NCBI GenBank assembly: GCA_030015575.1
Contig: CM057349.1
Coordinates: forward strand, 259,341,077 to 259,405,076
From: Agapanthus africanus
Lineage: Eukaryota > Streptophyta > Magnoliopsida > Asparagales > Amaryllidaceae
Direction: 5' to 3'
DNA length: 64,000 nucleotides
The notes under the pieces were generated by a model that made no database searches, was not told where the DNA came from, and saw nothing but the letters and a program-made list of their open reading frames with translations. The translations under genes were made by a program, and so were the position numbers. Each line of letters opens with the position of its first letter. The first letter of the stretch is position 1. Below, piece after piece: positions 37,301 through 49,329 of the stretch.

Positions 37301-39109
37301 CATTACCTTTACGGCGAGTCGTGTCAGATATTCACCGATCACAAGAGCTTAAAGTACATATTTCAGCAGCGAGACCTGAACCTCAGACAGCGTCGTTGGA
37401 TGGAGTTGGTGAAGGACTACGACTGCGAGATCTTATATCACCCCGGCAAGGCAAATGTGGTGGCAGATGCGTTGAGTAGGAGGCCCGGGGGTAGTCTATC
37501 CTTTTTGCGCGCAGTGCAGAGGCAGTCGTCAGCAGATTGGCAGGTGTTATGCGACAGCCGAGTGGAGTTCGAGTTCACTCAGACAGGGGGACAGCTCGCG
37601 CATGTTCGTGCACGCCCACAGTTGCTTGACCGTATATATGAGGCACAGCTCAGTGACGACCGTTGCTCAGAGATCATGGCACAGATGGGACAGGGCAGAT
37701 TTTCCGAGTTCGTGATTGACGATCAGGGGATTTTACGATATGGATCTAGACTGTGCGTACCAGATGCTGATGGATTGCGGCGCGACATTCTTGAGGAGGC
37801 ACACCGATCAGTGTATAGTGTCCACCCCGGTTCCACCAAGATGTACCATGATATGAGAGAGACCTACTGGTGGGACGGGATGAAGAGGGACATTGCGGAG
37901 TTCGTTTCGAGATGCCTGACTTGTCAGCAAGTCAAGGCCGAGCACCAGAGGCCCGCAGGAGAGCTACAGCCGTTACCCATTCCGGAGTGGAAATGGGAGC
38001 AGATTTCGATGGACTTCGTTGTGGGTCTACCCAGGACCAGTCGAGGGTACGACTCCATCTGGGTGATCGTGGATAGATTGACGAAAGCGGCTCACTTCCT
38101 TCCAGTGAAGACGACTTTCAGCTTCGCTCAGTATGCTCAGCTCTATATTGACGAGATCGTGCGACTACACGGCGTACCGACTTGTATCGTGTCAGATCGA
38201 GGCACTCAGTTCACCAGCCGACTTTGGCAGAGACTCCAGGAGGCTTTGGGCACTCGTTTGAGCTTCAGCACAGCGTTTCATCCGCAGACCGACGGACAGT
38301 CAGAGCGGACCATTCAGACTCTCGAGGACATGCTCAGAGCGTGCGTTTTAGACTTTGGTGGTAGCTGGGATCGTCATTTACCTCTAGTGGAGTTCTCCTA
38401 CAACAACAGCTTCCAGGATACTATTCAGATGACACCTTTCGAGGCATTGTATGGGAGGAGATGCAGATCGCCCGTTTGTTGGACAGAGCTCAGCGAGAGC
38501 AGCATTTTGGGGCCGCAGCTTGTTAAGGAGACGACAGCGAAGATACAGTTGATCCGAGACCGGATGAGAGCGGCTCAGAGCAGGCAGAAATCGTATGCAG
38601 ACAGGCGCCGTCGCAGATTAGAGTTCGCAGTTGGCGACCATGTTTTTCTGAAGGTCTCACCGATGAAGGGCGTGATGCGTTTTGGGCGAAAGGGGAAGCT
38701 TAGCCCTAGATTCGTAGGTCCCTTCGAGATCCTCGAGCGTGTCGGCGCTGTTGCATATCGTTTGGCTCTTCCACCCAGCTTTCCCGATGTTCACCCCGTC
38801 TTCCATGTTTCGATGCTCCGCAAGTACCTTCACGACCCTTCGCATGCGATTCAGCACCCGACAGTCCAGCTAGAGCGCGACCTTTCTTTTGCAGAGCAGC
38901 CGGTGGCCATCTTGGATCGGCAGGTGAAGAAGTTGAGGTCGAAGGTTATACCAACCGTCAAGGTCCTTTGGCGTAGCCCAAGCAGCGAGGAGGTTACCTG
39001 GGAGACCGAGGGCGAGATGAGGAAGAAGTATCCCCATCTCTTTGAAGGTGCGCGTAGCTATATTTTTTTAATTCGGGGACCGAATTTCTTTAAGGGGGGA
39101 AGATTGTAG
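34361..39109 (+). CDS. Gag-pol polyprotein of Tekay-type chromovirus G
   Basis: A single frame of 1582 codons without lesion. Order of domains: gag capsid (about residues 105-270, with TWWESVLRG), CCHC knuckle (332-345), protease (Asp448 in DPGS), reverse transcriptase (about 640-830, FIDD at 782-785), RNase H (Asp931 in [15 protein letters not shown] later), integrase zinc finger (His1148, His1155, Cys1185, Cys1188), integrase core (Asp1218, Asp1279, Glu1315; 35 residues between the last two) and chromodomain (about 1515-1562, VKVLWR...EEVTWE). The protease has DPG in place of DSG/DTG and RT has FIDD for YVDD; both are, to my knowledge, common in this lineage. The Met at 34361 is about 220 nt after the primer site and starts a lysine- and alanine-rich gag N-terminus. 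The stop TAG uses bases 3-5 of the 3' LTR. Codons are much more GC-rich than the LTRs. Confidence 0.96.
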   Translation: MPPKATRAQRAAARDEIRAGSSETRTEQDGMPTPQGQTDPPSPGRMDRLETGMEELRQMMGGMQELRQMVGSLVAASRTPRQDDVPTTSQTTMIPAPTTTIVSIPVSLQDFMRLRPPVFTGTEAAEDPQTFLDSLARICRSLRCSDDRWVELASFRLEGLAQTWWESVLRGRAADLPPMTWAEFTAVFLARFLPESVRDARARSFEALVKTPGMTVSEYDIQFTQLSRYAQYLVDTEEKMVKRFVQGLDAQLYLAIGAQHYDTYSAAMDTALRMEARISRTSAVSGPKRMRTDVPPQRQRARFFPRDRPGRGFGRGQLYGSYSQGQQPSPGCFGCGSLHHLVRDCPVRRQGAATVPHVTLPPSPPPPQRALLPTPGDAPRQLGAPRGRGRGGPVQRGRGGRGRGRGQPAIGGGQARVFALTPQDAQASSAVVTGTLPVCSFDARVLFDPGSTHSYVSTHFAPMLGRESSSLDQPLVVVTPVGESFVARFVFRLCSVRIGERDSSVDLILLDTLDFDVFLGMDWLATCYASVDCREKAVRFSFPGEPVLVIQGDRSVALPSLISSLRAGQLLRKGCQGFLAFVCDTRAADVPLDRVPVVCEFPDVFPDELPGLPPERDVEFCIDLIPGSGPISIPPYRMAPAELRELKEQLQDLLVKGLIRPSVSPWGAPVLFVKKKDGSLRLCIDYRQLNKVTVRNRYPLPRIDDLFDQLQGAGYFSRIDLRSGYHQLRVRQEDIPRTAFRTRYGHYEFLVMSFGLTNAPAAFMDLMNRTFRPYLDLFIIVFIDDILVYSRSREEHEQHLRITLQTPREHQLFAKFSKCAFWLDSVGFLGHVVTRDGICVDPKKIEAVQQWPRPTSVTEIRSFLGLAGYYRRFVQDFSRIAAPLTGLTRKGVPFVWTEECERSFQQLRTCLTTAPVLSLPSGSGGFVVYCDASRVGLGCVLMQHGRVIAYASRQLKKHEQNYPTHDLEMAAVVFALKIWRHYLYGESCQIFTDHKSLKYIFQQRDLNLRQRRWMELVKDYDCEILYHPGKANVVADALSRRPGGSLSFLRAVQRQSSADWQVLCDSRVEFEFTQTGGQLAHVRARPQLLDRIYEAQLSDDRCSEIMAQMGQGRFSEFVIDDQGILRYGSRLCVPDADGLRRDILEEAHRSVYSVHPGSTKMYHDMRETYWWDGMKRDIAEFVSRCLTCQQVKAEHQRPAGELQPLPIPEWKWEQISMDFVVGLPRTSRGYDSIWVIVDRLTKAAHFLPVKTTFSFAQYAQLYIDEIVRLHGVPTCIVSDRGTQFTSRLWQRLQEALGTRLSFSTAFHPQTDGQSERTIQTLEDMLRACVLDFGGSWDRHLPLVEFSYNNSFQDTIQMTPFEALYGRRCRSPVCWTELSESSILGPQLVKETTAKIQLIRDRMRAAQSRQKSYADRRRRRLEFAVGDHVFLKVSPMKGVMRFGRKGKLSPRFVGPFEILERVGAVAYRLALPPSFPDVHPVFHVSMLRKYLHDPSHAIQHPTVQLERDLSFAEQPVAILDRQVKKLRSKVIPTVKVLWRSPSSEEVTWETEGEMRKKYPHLFEGARSYIFLIRGPNFFKGGRL
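39092..39103 (+). other. Polypurine tract of element G
   Basis: AAGGGGGGAAGA, one base before the 3' LTR. It also encodes the last residues of the polyprotein. Confidence 0.92.
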
Positions 39110-42100
39110 CGTCTTGAAAAGTCGTTTTGGTGTTTTCCTGAAATTCGGTGAAAATTCGGTATTTTTCCGAAAACCGTCTTTCTCGATATTTTGCAGTTTA
39201 GGGATAATTATACCTAAAATTGATAGGTAATTGCTTGTTTTTAGTAGCTAATGAGTTATTTATAAAATTTTGGTCATTTAAAAATTTTTTCCTATTTTTC
39301 AATTGTTTAATATTATTTTAAGCCGGTAAGAAAATACATTAAATAAGCGATAAATACAAATTTTTCCGGGCTAATTTTAATCTATAAAATTATTATAATT
39401 ATAATCTAGTGATAAAATGAATTTTTATCAATTTATTTTGATTTTTAACAAATTTTTATGTTATGAAACGAATTTATTGAATTTTGGGCTAAAACTTGCA
39501 AATTTTGAGTTGTAGGGGGCCTTTTTGCATAAAATTTCTTTTGTAAAACCCCTCTATCTTTTTTCTCAGCCCTAGGACAGCCCCACCTTGGCCAAGACCA
39601 GAAATTTCTGGCCTCTCTTTTCCTTGGTTGCTTCTTGAGTTGTTTTGTTAGTTTATGGATTTAATTTTAAATATAATGGTTAAAATATGATACATTGACT
39701 TTGGAAACTTGAACCAAGACTTTTCCCCACTTGCCCACACCCTCCCCCTTACCTCCTCTGGCCGAAACTGAACCCCCCTCTTCTTCCTCTCTTTTCTTTT
39801 CATTTTTCTTCAAATTTCATCAAAAAACCACATCAAAATCCATAGTTTATTCAAAAATCCATACAAAATCCTTATGCTATCATTTTCCTTAGCCATTCTT
39901 GCTTGGATCTTGGTGTTTGAGGCCATCATTTGGAGGAAACTTTCTTGCTTGATCCATTGATCAAGAGGTATAATTCCTATCATGTTAAATTCTTTGTTTA
40001 AGTGCTTATGTTTTATGGTTTAGTGTTAATTTAGTGTAGTTTAATCTAGTTTTCTTAGATTTTGTTTGAAAATTCTAACTAGGGTTTGAAAGCCATAATA
40101 GTTAATTAAGTTATTTTATAGTTAATCTAGTTGTTAATGACTAATCTATATAGTTACCTTGTTGTTATAGCTTTCAATTTTGCTAAATTAGTTAATTTTA
40201 GAAGGGTGGAATTGTTGTTTTGAAATTTCAAGAGAGGGTTTATGTTGGTATTGGTTTGTGAAGCTTGATTAGTGAGTGGATTAAGTTTTTGAAAGCATTA
40301 TTTAAGTGATTAAACCTAATTTGCTATCTAGTGTTTTGCTAACCTTAATCTAAGTGGTTAATTTGCTTAGTAGGCTAAAATATAGTGTTAAATTAAGGTT
40401 TTTCATATATAGTTTGGTTTATGTTTGCTAAGTACAAAAATCAAGAGAAGGTTTTGTTATGTAAATTAGTTTTTTTTTTTAAGCTTAGTTAATGGTTTAG
40501 AAATTGTGTATTGGCTAGCTATTTGGTTAGTTTGGATGTTGGTGTTGGGTGGTGTTGACTTTGTCGCTAAATTGTCGATGTTTGCATCATATTGCAATTT
40601 CTGCTTACTAGATTTTTATAAAAGTTATGTGATGAATTAATTGTGGCATCTTGATGATTGTATGGCTTGTCCTACGACTTTTAGGATGCGTGAGTGCGGT
40701 TTTTGGGTAGTCGGGTTTTAGTTTTTCCGGGTGACCCAAATCGGCGTTTTTGGCAGTTTTTGCGATTTTCGCGTGTGTCCGCGCACTTTGTGCACGTTGT
40801 ACCCAGCTAGCGAACTTTAGTAGTTTCGTTGGGGTTTTGCGTCGTTCTTGATACGTAACCTTATATTTGATATAAATTCCAGGTTCGGTCGCGGAGACGT
40901 CAGACGCGGCGCGAAAGGGAAAGGCGGTGATCGGACACAGCTAGCCAGGAATCCCGGTGAGTAGATTTAACATCTACGGGGGACGATCGTTTGGATGGCG
41001 CAAGTCGCCCGATAGATTTAGTAAACTGAAAATAAAATAGTAAACTGGATAACCACTTGTGACATTAGAATAATAATACTGGCATGATAATTGCTGCAAT
41101 TAGATCAATAGGTTATACCCATATACGCAAACTCAATTGTAGGACACATGCACCATTACCAGGTTTTTATATGCAGCACGAGCACTATTCATGTTTACAC
41201 ACACACCCTGGTAATTGCCATGCCACCACACTAGATAACCTTTAATTTAAACCTTTTACTAATTGATACTTAAATTGTGCTATTTCCTTAAAATGAAACC
41301 GTAGGATTGCTATTCATGTGCATGTACTTCATCATATTCATTGTTCATGCTTAATACATTAATCACACATCGCAACTTGATTATTGATATCATACGCATT
41401 CATTAGCATTGATATATGCACTTATGAGGATTTCTTGAGATTTTATGATATTGCTGGATTTCAGGGGAAAGCCGCAAAATTTCCAAACTTATGATATTTT
41501 TAAAACATGTAAATTGCGGTTTTCTAGTGATGTAAGTGTCGTCCACCATGAGTTTGCTGTGGATTTGGAAATCCGTGTCGAGGAGTGGAGGAACCGGCAC
41601 GGGTACATGGTGGGCCCGGTAAGGTACCCCGGGGCAAGAGGAATGTGGTGATGACGTTGAGCCTGGCAGGGGACGGATTACCTACCGGTGACTGTTTGGG
41701 ACGGCGGATATCCAGAGGATACCGATCGTGGCCGCTAGATGATGAGATATTGATATTTGAAATGGGTCAGCCGGACGGCTGAGGCCAGAGATACATTTAT
41801 GAGATTTGAGACAGCTTTTGGGTGTCGTTGCTGGACACCGATTTTCGTCGATTCATTGACATTATGCTGGCATTCTAAAAGAGTTTCAAAAACAAAAAGA
41901 GATAAAATATTTCTTATATATACCTATTGAGACCTCAGATTTTCATGTTGCATGCATATTAGTACACTGATGTTATATACACACCTGCTAGTGCATCCAG
42001 TCATACCTGTATTTTAGATGCTAGGATGCTTGTGTGCATGCATACGATAGCCTTTGTAGATGTTATTTATTACTCACGAGTTGGCAACTCACCCCCGTTG

Positions 42101-42749
42101 TGCCACAGTCTTTTGCAGGTCCGCTCCGTCAGTTCAGTAGCGGCGGGCGCACTTGTCTTTTGCCTCTTTTGCCTGAGCTCGAGATTTGCTCATAGGTGGG
42201 TTATGTTATTTTTTTTGTACCACTTGTATATTCTTGTATATTCTTGTATCTAGTGTACTCCATCTACTGTTCTACCAGATTATTGTATATTGACCTAGAG
42301 ATGAGACTGTGAGGTTTGTGGATTTTATACTGTATTTGGGGTCGAGCTCACTTGAGCCGACATGCTACTTTTTCATGCTTCCTTATGCTTTATTATGCTT
42401 GTTGTCATTTACATTGCGTGGGATTTGTGACCGCCGTATGGCGAAGAGCTAGCTCCCGCTTGGGGATGCCCTATTTTGTGGATTCATGTATATATTTTGT
42501 TGTACCCATTTTTGGGGGCCAGTATTTACAAAGGAGACTCTGCCGAAATTTCGGAAAAATTAGTATTGTTTTTAAAAGGGGTTTTATATGACTTATTTGA
42601 TAAGCTTGCTTTCAAATGTTTGGGTTTTCTTCACTCTTTTGCTTAATTGGTTTTGTTTTCTGGGCTTTGGCTTACTTATTTTACGGACGCCTTTAGACGT
42701 TTCGTAAACTTAAGTGCCAGTCACGTTCCGTACCCTGCGGGTCGTGACA
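39105..42749 (+). repeat. 3' LTR of element G
   Basis: The LTR is 3645 bp and nearly identical to 30480-34123. Noted differences: C to A near 39204, two near 39285, two near 39386, G to T near 40725, C to T near 42496, and one extra T in the run near 40480. Confidence 0.97.
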
Positions 42750-43122
42750 GAGATAGTTGGATCTCGATACCCACTACGAGTAAGAGTTACTCCTGGGAGA
42801 GTTTTACACAAGACAATTAGCCGATCAAGTAGGTGTCTAGAAAAGTGTTAACGGGGTTGCGCCTCTGGGAAAATGAGGGTTACTTTAATTAGGTCCGTGC
42901 GAAAGAACGGGGAACCTCCCTCAAGTACCGACACTGATCTGGCTAAAAGATTAACGAAATTGTAGGGTGTAATTAATCCCGGCTAATCTTACCTTTTAGG
43001 GTTTGAAGGAAGATTTGATAAAAACAGTGGGAGACATCCTGATTAGATAAGATAATAACCAATCTAATCTTGCAAGAGCATACGCTAAAGTGTTTTCTTC
43101 TCTCTCTCTCCAGGTAGCGACC

Positions 43123-46100
43123 ATGTCAGGCCATAATCAAGATAATAATATGGATGTATTGACTTAACCCGCTTATCATACTGAGAAGGGGAACGTTGGA
43201 CTCGTTCTTTCTTATAAGAGTTATAAGACTGAACAGGAAACATGAGAATATCCGCCCAAAAGAACATGCATGCTGATGCATCTTCTTCGGGTGTGTTAGT
43301 TATTGAGAACTATTTCTCTGTTCACCCTACGTCATGGGTATCAGATACCGGATCAGGATCCCATATATGTAAATTGTTAAATGGGCTACGTAAAGGTAGA
43401 GAACTGGGAAGAGGTGATCATTCCGTTCAAGTAGGGAATGGTGCAAGTATTGCAGCCAAAGCAGTTGGCGAATATCACTTAGTATTACCAAGTCGTAATA
43501 CACTGATTCTGAATGAGTGCTATTATATACCGAACATGATGTGCAACATTATATCAGTTTCTTTATTAAGTAAAGAAGGATATAATTTTGTAGTACAGGA
43601 TAATGTTATGAACATCTTCCTAAATCAAAAGTTGATTGCATCAGGCTCGTTACATAATGGCATATTCATTCTCAATCAAAATACAGTACTCAATATACAA
43701 AACACACACAAGAGAAAAAGTTCAGAAATGAACGAAACCTTTTTGTGGTATTGTAGACTTGGTCATATCAATGCGACACGGCTAGCTAAGTTACATAAGG
43801 ATGGATATTTGAATCCGTTCGAATTATCATCTTATAATACTTGCCATTCATGTTTCAAAGGTAAAATGACCAAAGCTCCGTTTAGTGGACACGGAGAAAG
43901 AGTTACCGAACTCATAGGACTGGTACATAGTGATGTATGCGGTCCCATGTCTACGCATGCCAGGAACGGTTCTTCCTACTTCATTACATTCACTGACGAT
44001 CTCTCAAGATTCGGACATGTGTTTCTGATGAAACACAAGCCTGAAGCTTTTGAGAAATTCAGGGAATATAAACACGAAGTAGAGAACCAAACGGGCAAAA
44101 GTATTAAGATTCTTCGATCTGATCGAGGAGGTGAATACTTAAGCAATGAGTTCCTAGATTATCTAGAAGAGAATGGGATTCTCTCTCAGCTTACTCCTCC
44201 TTATACACCACAGCACAACGGTGTATCGGAGCGGAAGAATCGCACCCTATTAGATATGGTGCGCTCTATGATGAGCACTGCTGAGTTACCTATTTCCTTC
44301 TGCGGTTATACGCTTAAGACAGCAGCATACTTATTGAATCAAGTTCCGTCTAAATCTGTACCTACCACACCATATGAGATATGGAGTGGGAAGAGACTGT
44401 ATCTTAAACGAGTTAAGGTATGGGGTTGTCCGGCCTATGTCAAAAGGAAAAATCCAGATAAACTCGAGGCACGGTCAGTTCTTTGCAAGTTTGTAGGATA
44501 TCCGAAGAATTCTTATGGATATTTTTTCTACCACAGTGAGGAGCAAAAGGTGTTTGTTGCTCAACATGCCACCTTTTTAGAAAAGGAATTTCTTGCAAAA
44601 GAGATTAGTGGCTCTGAGGTAGAACTGGAAGAAGTTCCAGTAACACAAACTGCAACTGAAGATTTAGTGGAACCAGAGGATTTAGTAGTACCCGACGAAC
44701 CCCTGCCTCTCCGCCGATCTAGTAGGGTTTCTCGTCCACCTGAGAGATACTACGGTTTTCTTATTGATGGTGGAAGCGAGGATTGCATCATGGAAGATGA
44801 TGATCCGACTAGTTTCGAGCAGGCCATCACAAGTGGTGACTCTGTGAAATGGCTGGATGCAATGCGATCTGAGATGGAATCCATGTACACCAACAAAGTA
44901 TGGACTTTGGAAAATGCTCCTGAAGGGGTAAAACCCATTGGGAGCAAGTGGATCTTTAAAAAGAAATTTGGTGTAGATGGAAAAGTTGAGACTTTCAAAG
45001 CTAGACTTGTTGCAAAGGGTTTTCGTTAACGACCAGGTGTGGATTATGACGAAACCTTTTCTCCAGTGGCTATGCTTAAGTCCATCCGGATCTTACTTGC
45101 CATTGCTACATACTATAACTACGAAATCTGGCAAAGACTGCCTTTCTAAACGGTGATTTAGAAGAGTGCATGTACATGACTCAGCCAGAGGGCTTCGTAG
45201 ATAGTGGGAGCAGCGGAAAGGTGTGCAAGCTGCTTAAATCCATTTATGAATTAAAGCAAGTATCGCGGAGTTGGAACATCTGTTTTGATGTTGTAGTCAA
45301 AGAGTTTGACTTCATCAAAAATATAGATGAACCATGTATCTATAAGAAGGTAGCAGAGAGTAAGGTTGTCTTCCTCGTATTGTACGTGGATGACATACTC
45401 TTGATAGGAAATGATATTCCTATGCTGCAATCAGTCAAGCTCTTCTTATCACAAAGATTCTCAATGAAAGATCTAGGTGATGCCTCCTGCATATTGGGAA
45501 TCATGATCTATAGAGATAGATCTAAACGGATACTGGGATTGTCCCAATCTAGGTACATTGACACCATACTAAAGAGGTTTAGTATGGAAGAATCCAAGTG
45601 TGGGAACCAACCCACAATCTCTGGACTCACTCTCTCCAAAGAGATGTCTCCCAAGACTGATTTGGAGAGAGCTCGCATGCAAGGGATACCCTATGCTTCG
45701 GCAGTAGGCTCTATCATGTATGCGGTGCTATATACCAGAATCGATGTAGCATACTCACTAAGTGTAGTGAATCGGTATCAAGCAGATCCTGGAGAGAGTC
45801 GCTGGACAGCTGTGAAGAACATTCTCAAGTACTTACGAAGGACTAAAGAGATGTTCTTGGTTTATGGTAACGGTGAACTCCGGGTGGAATCCTTTACCGA
45901 TTCAAGCTTCCAAAGTGATAAGGATGACTCTAGGTCGCACTCGGGATTTGTCTTTACCCTCAATGGAGGGGCAGTATGTTGGAAGAGTTCCAAACAGGAT
46001 ACCGTTGCAGACTCGACGATGGAGGCTGAATACATCGCTGCCAACGATGCTGCCAAAGAGGCTGTCTGGATAAAGAAGTTTATTAGTGAACTTGGTATGG

Positions 46101-46369
46101 TTCCATCCATTGAGCATCTAATACCTCTGTATTGCGATAACAATGGAGCTGTGGCTTTGGCCAAGGAACCCAGGTCCCATCAGAAGTCCAGACATATTCT
46201 TAGGTGGTATCACCTGATCAGGGAGATAGTTGATCGCCGGGAGATCGAGGTCAGGAGAGTAGATACGAAGGACAACACTGCGGATCCACTCACGAAGGCT
46301 ATTCCCCAGATACAGTTTGAGAGATTATTCGAGATGCTAGGTATGAGATACTACAACAGCTGGCCTTAG
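43123..46369 (+). pseudogene. Gag-less Copia pol of element B (protease, integrase, RT, RNase H), few lesions
   Basis: A start codon at 43123 opens the same MSG... peptide as in D but meets TAA at 43165. The main frame (43242-45029, 595 codons) has the protease motif SDTGSGS at residue 35, pre-integrase WYCRLGHIN (first His is Tyr) with CHSC, integrase core (TDDLSRFG, SDRGGEY, VSERKNR) and the start of RT. It ends at a TAA replacing a Gln codon. A deletion of about 10 nt near 45132 shifts frame. The second frame (45170-46369, 399 codons) has RT with YVDDILL, RNase H (TDSSFQSDKDD, AEYIA) and the ADPLTK end. No capsid or CCHC sequence exists between leader and protease. The lineage is Angela/Tork by the RNase H end. 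Confidence 0.9.
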
Positions 46370-46372
46370 TTC

Positions 46373-46382
46373 AAGTGGGAGA
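46373..46382 (+). other. Polypurine tract of element B
   Basis: AAGTGGGAGA, one base before the 3' LTR at 46384 and only a few bases after the pol stop codon. Confidence 0.93.
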
Positions 46383-46383
46383 T

Positions 46384-48392
46384 TGTTAGTTATATATATG
46401 CCCTAGAGGCCATTGTTGTACATATGATGTATATTATGATGGATGCTTGGATACATATAGAGAGGACTTTCTTGCTCGTCATGATAGTATGCTATTTGGT
46501 TTTCCTTTATCTTAACATGTTGACTTGTAATGGTTTACTGTCTTTCTCTCACATGTTGATAAAGCCCCTAGGATCTGTACTCGACTACTGGGACAATGAT
46601 GAGATCATACTAGTGGGGCCATAGTAGTCGATGAGTACATCCTATAACTGTTCCTAGTCGAGGGTATATCGAGACAGGGCATCGATACACCAGAGTAGAC
46701 TAGCGTATACGCATCTTGACCCATATGATGGGCGATGGATGATCCCATATCCATCAGTTTTTGACATCAAGGATGGTGTACGGGTGCTCAGTGGAGACTG
46801 GGTACACTGGACAGACTCGCCGAGAACTCCCAGATGGTGATATACCACACGTCAGATGGCAGTTCTCCGGTGACACTGGTACATGGTAGTCTGTAGACCC
46901 GAGATCGTCATAGAATCTTGTGTGATTCCCACTGTACTTTGATTTCCACCTTACCACGTCCAAGAGGGCGTGCAAAACGGTAGCTTTTGGGTACAGTCCC
47001 GAATCACATAGAGGCATTGAGCGATAGGAGGGGATTCTTCTCTCCCGGTATAGGAAGTTGATGTTGTGCTGTGTTCGATTGGCTATAACTGGAAGTCCCT
47101 GGCCAGGGCTGATATAGAGATTTACTGGTAAGTGTTACCAGTAGTTTCTCGACCCGTTATGAGCCACACATCGACAAGACTTATCGGTTACTGGGGTCTG
47201 ACGTATACCACCCCTAGACTTGATATGCGACATATCAGACAAAGAGACCGGACTGTACGGGAGTGTTACCGATTGGATTCACAGGAGAACGTACAGGCTA
47301 GCTTGTTGATCTTCTGATCGCTCAATACCTGGGTTGCTGTTACGTTTAGCTGACCGCTTGCAGCTTGTGGGTGTTTGATATAATCATCACCTACTACCGG
47401 CGTATTGACAATTCTTTAGAGTCATACACAGAGGTTTCTTGGCTCAGGCAAAACGGAGTAGAGGCACATATGTGATATGTGCAGGACCGAGGATAATGCG
47501 ATATGAGATACCGTATTATATTCTCGCGATATTTAGATGTGAACCGGGTCATCGGATCAAGTGTTGATTCGATGAATCGGTACATGATATATTAGTCGGT
47601 TATATTTGATATAGCCGGATTGTCGGATCAAGTGTTGATTCGATGATTTAATGTATAATAATATATATGATATATTTTATTACATTATCTAATATTGGCT
47701 CGCTTTATTATTTCATTTTCTCACCGGATAATACATTGATATATATGCGATATATGTCAATCGTATTATTTTCTTTTGTTGCGAATATATAATATATATG
47801 TGATATATATTATTGTGATATGATATGATTAATAATGGAACATGTTTAGTGGAGATTAAACAAGGTTAGGGCTTGATTAGGGTTAGCTCCTTCTTGCACC
47901 ATCTAGAAGCTTTCCTTCTGTCAAGTGTAAGATATTATGGTTGATATTATCTTATGACTCATTCTTTAACCTAACCAAACCCTAGCCCTAGTTTATTCTC
48001 TGCAAAGGTTAACCTTGTCATCCTTGACCATGGTTCCATGATCAATCATATATTATTTTCTATTATTCATTATAAAAGGATTAACTCTTTTTCCATCATC
48101 GGAGAAACGGAACACTACAAGCTAGCATGGATCGTTCGAGTCGTGGAGCCTCTCTTGAGTCCGGGAGATCGTGGATCGCGGCGAAGGGACTTCTACTCGG
48201 AGCTTATGATGCAAAAGAGCAGACTACAAAGGTTGTAATCTCTCACACTTATTAGTAAAGATGTTTACTTGCATGTTAAACCCTAATAATCTAGCAAAGA
48301 TCCCGGCTTTAGGTTGTTCGGTACGTCTAAAACTTTATTCGGGCATATTTGATGCCTTATGAACCCTCACAAGAGTGCCTAGGAACCCTACA
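46384..48392 (+). repeat. 3' LTR of Copia element B
   Basis: The LTR is 2009 bp and begins TGTTAGTTATATATATGCCC. A clear TATA box, TATAAAAGG, is at 48071-48079. Two near-palindromes with a GATCAAGTGTTGATTC core lie near 47553 and 47626. TCTTC follows as target duplication. Confidence 0.94.
48071..48079 (+). promoter_or_regulatory. TATA box in the 3' LTR of B
   Basis: TATAAAAGG about 320 bp before the LTR end. The same position in F is TATAAAGG (54170-54177). Being in the 3' LTR it would drive transcription outward into element D. Confidence 0.55.
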
Positions 48393-48613
48393 TCTTCATC
48401 ATAGTCCTAGTAGTCGAGTACATATCCTGAGGACTTTATCAACATGTGAGAGCAAGACAGTAAACCAATACAAGTCAACATGTTAAGATAAAGTGAAACC
48501 AAATAGCATACTATCATGTAGAGAAAGAAAGTCCTCTCTATATATATCCAAGCATCCACTATAATATACATCATATGTCCAACAATGGTATCTAGGGCAT
48601 ATATATAACTAAC

Positions 48614-48900
48614 ATACCAAACACAAGTATCTACATCTTCGATCACCTTGAAGAATCCTGATACTTGCTTCACGTGGTTCTCTACTTTATTCTTGTACCT
48701 ATAACTTCTCAAAACTTGGACCTTGTATTTCTATGAAACACTTGTCTAAAACTTGAGAAGTCACAAGTAAACAGAATATAGTATGAGGACCAAGCCCTTT
48801 GTCCTAATGGACACTGGACAACATACAATAGTTTGTATAAGTCCCCTGAGTTGAAAAACTCAAACCCTGTGCATCGTAGGTTGAAAACTTTACTATGGTT
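48614..48900 (-). pseudogene. Integrase-core remnant of element C
   Basis: The reverse strand of 48614-48670 matches the SIKILRSDRGGEY region of B at DNA level, as do the corresponding stretches in A and F, and is followed upstream by fragments resembling integrase zinc-finger sequence. No usable frame exists. Confidence 0.6.
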
Positions 48901-49329
48901 ATGAAAAATTACACCGATGTTTAGTGCTCCTTACCTAACCATCAACTGATATAGGTAAATGTCATGGACATAATTTCAAAAGGTTATATCTCACTTTATA
49001 AAATAAACGTACAGATATATCAGTTTGAAATTGGTGCATAACAACGGATATTCAAAACCAAATATTTACCGTCCGGCAAAAACCCAGGCGATTTCCTCAA
49101 ATATCACCAATTACAATGAATCCCGATATAATGAGGATGATCACCTAATTCCCAATAACTTACTCCAACTCATCATCTGTAAAACCATACAGATGTGAGA
49201 AGCATACCTGGTAAATACATACCCTGGAGTAAGGACCTAATTGGGAAATCAGTTTTCTATTAGCAACGCATAGTGAAACTGAAACATGTAAAATGTTTTG
49301 TAGGGGTATCCGGGTATTCCTAGTAATGC

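Larger units (their letters stand above)
30480..42749 (+). mobile_element. Intact Ty3/Gypsy chromovirus G, Tekay type
   Basis: G is 12,270 bp, with GAGAT duplications at 30475-30479 and 42750-42754 inside the leader of B. LTRs are 3644 and 3645 bp. By eye they differ by at least seven substitutions and one base in a poly-T run, about 0.2%, so the insertion is very recent. Primer site, polypurine tract and a single unbroken gag-pol frame are present. Long LTRs, a C-terminal chromodomain and the pol motifs fit the Tekay (Del) lineage. It is the only element here that could be autonomous. Confidence 0.95.
26131..48392 (+). mobile_element. Copia element B, complete structure, interrupted by Tekay element G
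   Basis: B lies in the 5' LTR of D with a TCTTC duplication at 26126-26130 and 48393-48397. Without G it is about 10 kb: 5' LTR 26131-28043, primer site, leader, a gag-less pol, polypurine tract and 3' LTR 46384-48392. The 5' LTR has lost about 100 bp near 27011, and its first dinucleotide is TA in place of TG. A short sample of the LTRs differs at about 4%. The body is closely related to D (shared leader peptide, shared His-to-Tyr change in integrase). Confidence 0.92.
5397..48613 (-). mobile_element. Copia element D, split by insertions A, E, S and B
   Basis: Read right to left, D has a 5' LTR (48613 to 22199), a primer site, a leader, coding remnants at 19443-18871 and 9014-6689, a polypurine tract and a 3' LTR (6674 to 5397, truncated by A). 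Removing E (9020-18865), S (24073-25984) and B (26131-48392), each with its 5-bp duplication, restores continuity exactly. D itself is inserted in element C: its LTR terminus at 48613 abuts C integrase sequence at 48614. Its expected duplication is TACCA (48614-48618), with the partner left of the window. LTR-LTR divergence is roughly 5% over the shared part, making D one of the older elements here. Confidence 0.88.
22199..48613 (-). repeat. 5' LTR of Copia element D, in three pieces
   Basis: The pieces are 22199-24072, 25990-26130 and 48398-48613, together about 2.23 kb, separated by solo LTR S and element B. On the minus strand it begins TGTTAGTTATATATATGCCC at 48613 and ends GGTAATCCAACA at 22199. 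Its first 1.2 kb is roughly 93% like the LTR of B in a sampled stretch, and its last 150 bp also resembles B. The middle, where the promoter should lie, does not. Confidence 0.88.
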
